DNA of 6,157 nucleotides, from assembly GCA_019695455.1 (NCBI GenBank), contig JAEUAC010000072.1:1-6157 (forward strand), read 5' to 3'. The position numbers and the translations under genes were made by a program. This stretch comes from Methylorubrum extorquens. GTDB lineage: Bacteria; Pseudomonadota; Alphaproteobacteria; Rhizobiales; Beijerinckiaceae. This document shows positions 1-6,157 of this stretch, in pieces (position 1 is the first letter of the stretch; the number at the start of each line of letters is the position of its first letter). The notes beneath the pieces are model-generated. The model was not told the DNA's origin, searched no databases, and saw only the letters and a program-made list of their open reading frames with translations.

Positions 1-42
1 TCCGTCGCGGACGCCCGATCCTTATGCGATGCCGCCGATGAC

Positions 43-843
43 CTACTTCGCCGCGGCGACCGCCCGCTTCGCCATCACCACGACGAGGTGAGCGCGGTAT
101 TCCTGGTCGGCGTGGATGTCGGAGGCCATGCCGCCCTCGTCCACGGCGATGCCCTCGATGGCCTTGGCCGAGAACTCGCGAGCGAGTGCCGCCTCGAACT
201 CCGTCACGCGGAACACGCCGTCGGCGCCCGCGCCGACCACGGTGACGCGGACCTCGCCCGAGGCGGTCTCCGCGACGCAGACGCCGCAGAGCGCGTAGCG
301 CGAGGCGGGATTGCGGAACTTCTGGTAGCCCATCCGCTTCGGGATCGGGAACTCGACGGCCGTCACGATCTCGCCCTCCTCGAGCGCGGTCGAGAACAGG
401 CCCGTGAAGTACTCGTCCGCCGCGATCCGGCGGCTGTCGGTGACGATGGTGGCGCCGAGCGCGAGCGCCGCGGCGGCGTAGTCGGCCGAGGGATCGTTGT
501 TCGCGATCGAGCCGCCGATCGTGCCGCGATGGCGGACGGCCGGGTCGCCGATCGTGCCCACGATGGCGGCGAGCGCCGGGATCGCGGCCTTCAGGACGTC
601 GGATTCGGCGACCTCGCCGTGCTTCATGCCGGCGCCGATCACGACGACGTCGCCCTTGCGCTCGATGCCCCGCATCCCGTCGACCGCGCCGAGGTCGATG
701 AGCGCCGAAGGGCCGGCGAGCCGCAGCTTCATGGCCGGCAGCAGCGTGTGGCCGCCCGACAGGAACTTGCCGTCCGGGTTGTCGGCGAACAGCGCCTTCG
801 CTTCGTCGATGGTCTTCGGCTTCAGGTATTCGAAGGCGTACAT
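43..843 (-). CDS. FAD-binding medium subunit of a xanthine dehydrogenase/CO dehydrogenase-family molybdoenzyme (CoxM/CutM-like)
   Basis: This 266-residue protein is the flavin subunit of a molybdenum hydroxylase. In this family it passes electrons from the iron-sulfur subunit to FAD and then to an acceptor, working in a complex with a small 2Fe-2S subunit and a large molybdopterin subunit. The sequence shows both FAD-binding signatures: SGGHTLLPAMK near residues 29-39 and TIGGSIANNDPSADY near 108-122. The FAD_binding_5-type domain covers about residues 1-165. The C-terminal flavoprotein domain follows, with KFRNPASRYA near 175-184 and an EYRAHL motif near 248-253. The start MYAFEYLKPK fits the usual family N-terminus and length; a 48-residue in-frame extension upstream is low-complexity and passes through the ribosome-binding site. 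No partner subunit gene is visible, so the substrate (CO, a purine, an aldehyde or other) cannot be assigned. The family is certain; calling it coxM would overreach. Confidence 0.92.
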   Translation of the reverse strand: MYAFEYLKPKTIDEAKALFADNPDGKFLSGGHTLLPAMKLRLAGPSALIDLGAVDGMRGIERKGDVVVIGAGMKHGEVAESDVLKAAIPALAAIVGTIGDPAVRHRGTIGGSIANNDPSADYAAAALALGATIVTDSRRIAADEYFTGLFSTALEEGEIVTAVEFPIPKRMGYQKFRNPASRYALCGVCVAETASGEVRVTVVGAGADGVFRVTEFEAALAREFSAKAIEGIAVDEGGMASDIHADQEYRAHLVVVMAKRAVAAAK

Positions 844-962
844 GCGCGTCCTCCCGGTTGGCCGCAGGGTGCCATGCCGGAGGGGCGCGCGCCAAGCGCT
901 TTCGCGCCGGTTGCCGGGCCGGAGCGGCGGTGCCATGCACGGCCGCCCCCTCGGATGCCGCC
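844..962. promoter_or_regulatory. Divergent intergenic region with a 10-bp direct repeat
   Basis: These 119 bases separate the starts of the minus-strand flavoprotein gene and the plus-strand DUF1345 gene, so any promoters for the two genes should lie here or in the adjoining coding ends. I see no clear -35/-10 pair. GGTGCCATGC occurs twice (868-877 and 929-938), 61 bp start to start, about six helical turns. The second copy reads GTGC-CAT-GCAC, a small dyad. The self-complementary GGCGCGCGCC (884-893) lies between the copies. A regulatory role is inferred from position only; in GC-rich DNA such matches can arise by chance. Confidence 0.35.
849..855 (-). promoter_or_regulatory. Ribosome-binding site of the flavoprotein subunit gene
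   Basis: Read on the minus strand this is GGGAGGA, a strong Shine-Dalgarno match, followed by five bases (CGCGC) and the ATG at 843. It supports the short start MYAFEYLKPK over the longer in-frame extension. Confidence 0.75.
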
Positions 963-1640
963 ATGCCCGGATCGTCGTTCCCGCCATCCTGGCTGCGCCG
1001 GCACGCGATCGGGAGGGTGGTGGCGGCCCGGCCGCGCTACGCGACGGCCTTCTCGGTGGGCGGCGCGGCCGCGCTTCTGCCCGCGGCCGTCACGGCCTCC
1101 CAGCGGTTCCTCCTCGCCTTCGACGTCGGCGCGGCGACCTGGCTCGTGCTCGTCGGCGTCATGGTGGCGCGATCCGGCCGGGACGACCTGCAGCGGCGCG
1201 CGGACGAGGACGCCGGCGCCTTCGCGCTGCTCGCCCTCGGCTCGGCCGCCTGCTTCGCGAGCGTGGTCGCGATCGCGGCCGAGCTGCACGGCCTCAAGGA
1301 CGCCTCCGGCGGCACGGCCGGCCTGCGCATCGCGGTCGTGATCGTGACGATCCTCCTGTCCTGGTTCTTCCTCCATGCGAGCTTCGCGCTGCATTACGCG
1401 CACGACTTCTACGCCGGGGCGGAGGATCGCCGCGGGCTCGACTTCCCGGGCGAGCCGGACCCCGATTACTGGGACTTCGCCTATTTCGCCTTCAACCTGG
1501 GCGCGGCCGCGCAGACGTCCGACGTCGCCATCCGGTCCCGGCGGACGCGGCGCTTCGTGCTCGCCCACACGATCATCGCCTTCCTGTTCAACACGACGAT
1601 CCTGGCGCTCGCCATCAATGTGGGGGCGAGCCTGCTCTGA
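963..1640 (+). CDS. DUF1345 family integral membrane protein
   Basis: This 225-residue inner-membrane protein belongs to DUF1345, a family with no established function. Hydrophobic segments, likely helices, lie near residues 28-45, 50-69, 85-106, 121-145 and 197-222. The family's conserved C-terminal half is clear: LHYAHDFY near 143-150, DYWDFAYFAFNLG near 168-180, QTSDV near 184-188, then RRTRRFVLAH and FLFNTTILALAIN near 193-219. The ATG at 963 (MPGSSFPPSW) gives a length usual for the family. An upstream in-frame TTG at 858 would add 35 residues of Ala/Arg/Gly-rich sequence with no family resemblance and would run through the divergent spacer. No convincing Shine-Dalgarno precedes the ATG, so the exact start is less certain than the identity. 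The gene ends 39 bases before sahR on the same strand with no visible terminator, so read-through into the methionine genes is possible. I assign no role. Confidence 0.88.
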   Translation: MPGSSFPPSWLRRHAIGRVVAARPRYATAFSVGGAAALLPAAVTASQRFLLAFDVGAATWLVLVGVMVARSGRDDLQRRADEDAGAFALLALGSAACFASVVAIAAELHGLKDASGGTAGLRIAVVIVTILLSWFFLHASFALHYAHDFYAGAEDRRGLDFPGEPDPDYWDFAYFAFNLGAAAQTSDVAIRSRRTRRFVLAHTIIAFLFNTTILALAINVGASLL

Positions 1641-1662
1641 GCCTTGCGGCCGGGCGGATTTA

Positions 1663-1684
1663 GACATAAACATATCTTTATGTC
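1663..1684. promoter_or_regulatory. 22-bp palindromic operator overlapping the sahR start codon (predicted SahR site)
   Basis: The half-sites are GACATAAACAT and ATCTTTATGTC; 10 of 11 base pairs are symmetric, failing only at the central C-C (1671/1676). It lies in an AT-rich island (1658-1683, 21 of 26 bases A or T) within otherwise very GC-rich DNA. ACATA also occurs as a direct repeat at 1664-1668 and 1670-1674. The ATG of the ArsR/methyltransferase regulator (1680-1682) is inside the right arm. ArsR-family repressors bind such dyads as dimers and usually control their own operon, so this is the predicted autoregulatory site governing sahR-metF-metH. A weak promoter candidate overlaps it: TTGCGG at 1644-1649 and CATAAA at 1665-1670, with a short 15-bp spacing. 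The palindrome is seen directly; the protein that binds it is inferred. Confidence 0.75.
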
Positions 1685-2708
1685 AGCGCTTCGCCTGCAG
1701 CCCGAGGCCACCCTCCCGCTCTCCGCCTCGCTCGCCATCCTGCGGGCGACCGGCGAGGAGACGCGGCTGCGCATCCTCGCCCTTCTCGGGGGCGGCGAGC
1801 TGTCGGTCTCGGACCTCACGGACATCCTGGGCCAGTCGCAGCCGCGCATCTCGCGCCACCTGAAGCTCCTCGTCGACGCGGGCATCGTCGAGCGCCACCG
1901 GGAGGGCGCCTGGGCCTTCTTCCGCCTCGCCGACGCGCCCGCCTCGCGCGCCGTGGTGACGCCGATCCTGGCCGGCCTCGACCCGACCGACCCGGTCGTC
2001 GCGGGCGACCGGCTGCGGCTGGCGGACGTCCGCACGCAGCGGGCCGACGCGGCCCAGGCGTTCTTCGCCCGCGTCGCGCCGCGCTGGGACAGCCTGCGCT
2101 CGCTGCACGCGGCGGATGCGAGCGTGGAAGCGGCGGTGCTCTCCCTCGTCGGCGCGGAGCCGATCGGCTCCTTCCTCGACCTCGGCACGGGCACGGGCCG
2201 CATGCTGCAGATCCTGGCGCCGCGCGCGAACCGGGCGGTGGGGCTCGACGCGAGCCACGCCATGCTGGCCGTCGCCCGGGCCAATCTCGGCCGGGCGGGC
2301 CTGTCCGGGATCGAGCTGAGGCAGGGCGACGTCTACGCGCCGCCCTTCGGCCGCGACAGCTTCGACCTCGTGCTCGTGCATCAGGTGCTGCACTACCTCG
2401 ACGACCCCGCCCGGGCGATCTCGCGCGCGGCGGGCCTGCTGGCGCCCGGCGGCCGGCTGATGATCGTCGACTTCGCGCCCCACGGGCTCGAGTTCCTGCG
2501 CGAGCGGGAGGGGCATCGCCGCCTCGGCTTCGCGCGCGACCAGGTCGCCGGCTGGCTCGCGGAGGCCGGCCTCGGCGCCGTCGAGAGCCGCGACCTCGCC
2601 CCGCCGTCCGGCGGCGGCGACCAGCTCACCGTCTCCATCTGGGTCGCGGCCGACGGCCGCCGCCGCACCGACTGGCCGCTCGCGGCCGCCACCCGGGAAG
2701 TCGCCTGA
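1680..2708 (+). CDS. sahR: ArsR-family regulator fused to a SAM-methyltransferase-fold domain, SahR-like regulator of the SAM cycle
   Basis: This 342-residue protein has an N-terminal ArsR winged helix (about residues 15-85; recognition helix near 52-64, QSQPRISRHLKLL) and a C-terminal class I methyltransferase fold (about 125-320). The latter shows motif I FLDLGTGTGR (165-174), the acidic end of strand 2 at GLD (188-190), LRQGDVY (213-219), FDLVLVHQVLHYLDDP (229-243) and LLAPGGRLMIVDF (253-265). The ArsR metal-site position reads LSVSDL (41-46), and the protein contains no cysteine, which argues against metal sensing. Characterised SahR proteins repress SAM-cycle genes and release DNA when the methylase-like domain binds SAH. 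Placement directly ahead of metF and metH supports the same role here. The ATG at 1680 fits the expected start of the winged-helix domain, but it lies inside the operator and has no Shine-Dalgarno. A TTG at 1644 would only add translated operator sequence. An active methyltransferase is the main alternative. Confidence 0.85.
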   Translation: MSALRLQPEATLPLSASLAILRATGEETRLRILALLGGGELSVSDLTDILGQSQPRISRHLKLLVDAGIVERHREGAWAFFRLADAPASRAVVTPILAGLDPTDPVVAGDRLRLADVRTQRADAAQAFFARVAPRWDSLRSLHAADASVEAAVLSLVGAEPIGSFLDLGTGTGRMLQILAPRANRAVGLDASHAMLAVARANLGRAGLSGIELRQGDVYAPPFGRDSFDLVLVHQVLHYLDDPARAISRAAGLLAPGGRLMIVDFAPHGLEFLREREGHRRLGFARDQVAGWLAEAGLGAVESRDLAPPSGGGDQLTVSIWVAADGRRRTDWPLAAATREVA

Positions 2709-3625
2709 TGTCCGCCCTGCCGTTCCGCCCGAGCCGCCATTCCAGCCGGCCCGTGAAGGTCTCCTTCGAGTTCTTCCCGCCGAAGACGGACGAGATGGAG
2801 ACGGCGCTCTGGTCCTCGATCGAGCGGCTCGCGCCGCTCGGTCCGAGCTTCGTGTCGGTCACCTACGGGGCCGGCGGGTCGACCCGCGAGCGCACGCACA
2901 ACACCGTCGCCCGCATCGTCGAGGAGACGCACCTGAAGCCCGCCGCGCACCTGACCTGCGTGGCGGCGACGCGGGCGGAAGTCGGCGAGGTCGTCTCCGC
3001 CTACTGGAACGCGGGCGTCCGCCACATCGTGGCGCTCCGCGGCGATCCGGCCGGCGGGCTCGGCACGGCCTACGAGGCGCATCCCGGCGGCTACGCCCAG
3101 ACGTCCGACCTCGTGGAGGGCATCCGCCGGATCGGCGATTTCGAGGTGTCGGTCTCGGCCTATCCCGAGAAGCACCCGGAGGCGCCGTCGCTCGATGCCG
3201 ACATTGACGCCCTGAAGGCCAAGGTCGACGCTGGCGCGACGCGGGCCATCACGCAGTTCTTCTTCGACAACGACCACTACCTGCGCTTCCTCGACAAGGT
3301 GCGGGCGCGCGGGATCGACGTCCCGATCGTGCCGGGCATCCTGCCGGTGCAGAACTTCAAGACGGCGGCGAGCTTCGCGGCCCGGACGGGCGCCAGCGTG
3401 CCCGACTGGCTGGCCGCGCGGTTCGAGGGGCTCGACCACGACCTCGAGACCCGCAAGCTGATCGCGGCCGCGGTCGCGGCCGAGCAGGTCCTCGACCTCG
3501 TGGACCGGGGCGTGTCCGAGTTCCACTTCTACACGATGAATCGCGCCGACCTCGTCTACGCGGTCTGCCACCTGCTCGGGCTCCGGGCCCGCCCGGCTCC
3601 CGACGCCCAGCGCGCCGCCGCCTGA
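2708..3625 (+). CDS. metF: 5,10-methylenetetrahydrofolate reductase (NAD(P)H), MetF
   Basis: This 305-residue cytosolic flavoenzyme reduces 5,10-methylene-tetrahydrofolate to 5-methyl-tetrahydrofolate, the methyl donor for methionine synthase encoded just downstream. It is a single TIM-barrel protein of normal bacterial length (E. coli MetF is 296 residues). Signatures occur in order: FEFFPPKT (20-27) with E21 matching the catalytic glutamate E28 of E. coli; VTYGAGGSTRERT (51-63); ALRGDP (109-114) with the flavin-contacting aspartate D113; AYPEKHPEA (151-159); AITQFFFD (180-187) with folate-binding Q183; GILPVQNFKTAASF (210-223) with F223; and FHFYTMNRADLVYAVCHLLG near the C-terminus. Its ATG shares one base with the upstream stop (TGATG), which suggests translational coupling. 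A GGGAAG at 2695-2700, seven bases upstream, can serve as ribosome-binding site. The extra N-terminal residues compared with a minimal barrel are unremarkable. The identification is firm; NADH versus NADPH preference cannot be read from the sequence. Confidence 0.97.
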   Translation: MSALPFRPSRHSSRPVKVSFEFFPPKTDEMETALWSSIERLAPLGPSFVSVTYGAGGSTRERTHNTVARIVEETHLKPAAHLTCVAATRAEVGEVVSAYWNAGVRHIVALRGDPAGGLGTAYEAHPGGYAQTSDLVEGIRRIGDFEVSVSAYPEKHPEAPSLDADIDALKAKVDAGATRAITQFFFDNDHYLRFLDKVRARGIDVPIVPGILPVQNFKTAASFAARTGASVPDWLAARFEGLDHDLETRKLIAAAVAAEQVLDLVDRGVSEFHFYTMNRADLVYAVCHLLGLRARPAPDAQRAAA

Positions 3626-3638
3626 GATCGGATCCCCC

Positions 3639-6157
<2,519 letters not shown>

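Noticed and set aside
858..962. A TTG start adding 35 residues to the DUF1345 protein
   Set aside because: The added residues are Ala/Gly/Arg-rich and unlike the family; the ATG at 963 gives the usual length.
844..987. A 48-residue N-terminal extension of the flavoprotein subunit
   Set aside because: The family starts at MYAFEYL-type sequence, and a strong GGGAGGA ribosome-binding site at 849-855 sits just before that ATG.
88..1341. A 417-codon plus-strand frame antisense to the flavoprotein gene and running into DUF1345
   Set aside because: It opposes the clear FAD-binding subunit and overlaps DUF1345 in another frame; its composition is a GC-bias artefact.
1641..1662. A rho-independent terminator or riboswitch leader before sahR
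   Set aside because: The short GC stretch forms no convincing stem with a T-run, and 39 bases are too few for a SAM or SAH riboswitch. The visible structure is the palindromic operator.
497..1663. A 388-codon plus-strand frame overlapping both left-hand genes
   Set aside because: It is Arg/Ala/Pro/Gly-rich with no motifs and conflicts with two well-supported genes.

Overview
The window is strongly GC-rich and densely coding, with heavy G/C bias at third codon positions. The gene set is an aerobic CO-dehydrogenase-type flavoprotein subunit, a DUF1345 membrane protein, and a SahR-like regulator heading metF and metH. Together with the base composition this suggests an alphaproteobacterium, most likely of the Hyphomicrobiales (Methylobacterium-like or a related lineage). 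That assignment is inferred from gene content and composition; no marker gene is present to prove it.

Layout. Bases 1-42 hold no gene start or end and lie just downstream of the first gene. Bases 43-843 (minus) encode the FAD-binding medium subunit of a xanthine dehydrogenase/CO dehydrogenase-family molybdoenzyme; its partner subunits, if adjacent, lie off the left edge. A 119-bp divergent spacer (844-962) separates it from a DUF1345 integral membrane protein gene (963-1640, plus). A 39-bp gap then leads into a three-gene plus-strand cluster: a two-domain ArsR-HTH/methyltransferase-fold regulator of the SahR type (1680-2708), metF (2708-3625, stop and start sharing one base as TGATG), and metH (3639 to the window end, cut after 839 codons).

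How the genes work together. MetF reduces 5,10-methylene-tetrahydrofolate to 5-methyl-tetrahydrofolate. Cobalamin-dependent MetH uses that methyl group to convert homocysteine to methionine. Methionine feeds S-adenosylmethionine (SAM), and methyl transfer returns S-adenosylhomocysteine (SAH) and then homocysteine. Characterised SahR proteins are repressors that bind SAH in a methyltransferase-like domain and then release SAM-cycle operons. Here the regulator is the first gene of the cluster. A 22-bp near-perfect palindrome (1663-1684; 10 of 11 base pairs symmetric) lies on the regulator's own start codon, in an AT-rich island that stands out sharply from its surroundings. The simplest reading is an autoregulated, SAH-responsive methyl-cycle operon. 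The operator's position over the ATG, with no Shine-Dalgarno sequence, is the most unusual detail of the window and hints at a leaderless transcript.

I found no tRNA, rRNA, CRISPR array, insertion sequence or convincing rho-independent terminator. No entirely new system is evident; the most rewarding observations are in the regulator's operator/start region and the divergent spacer.
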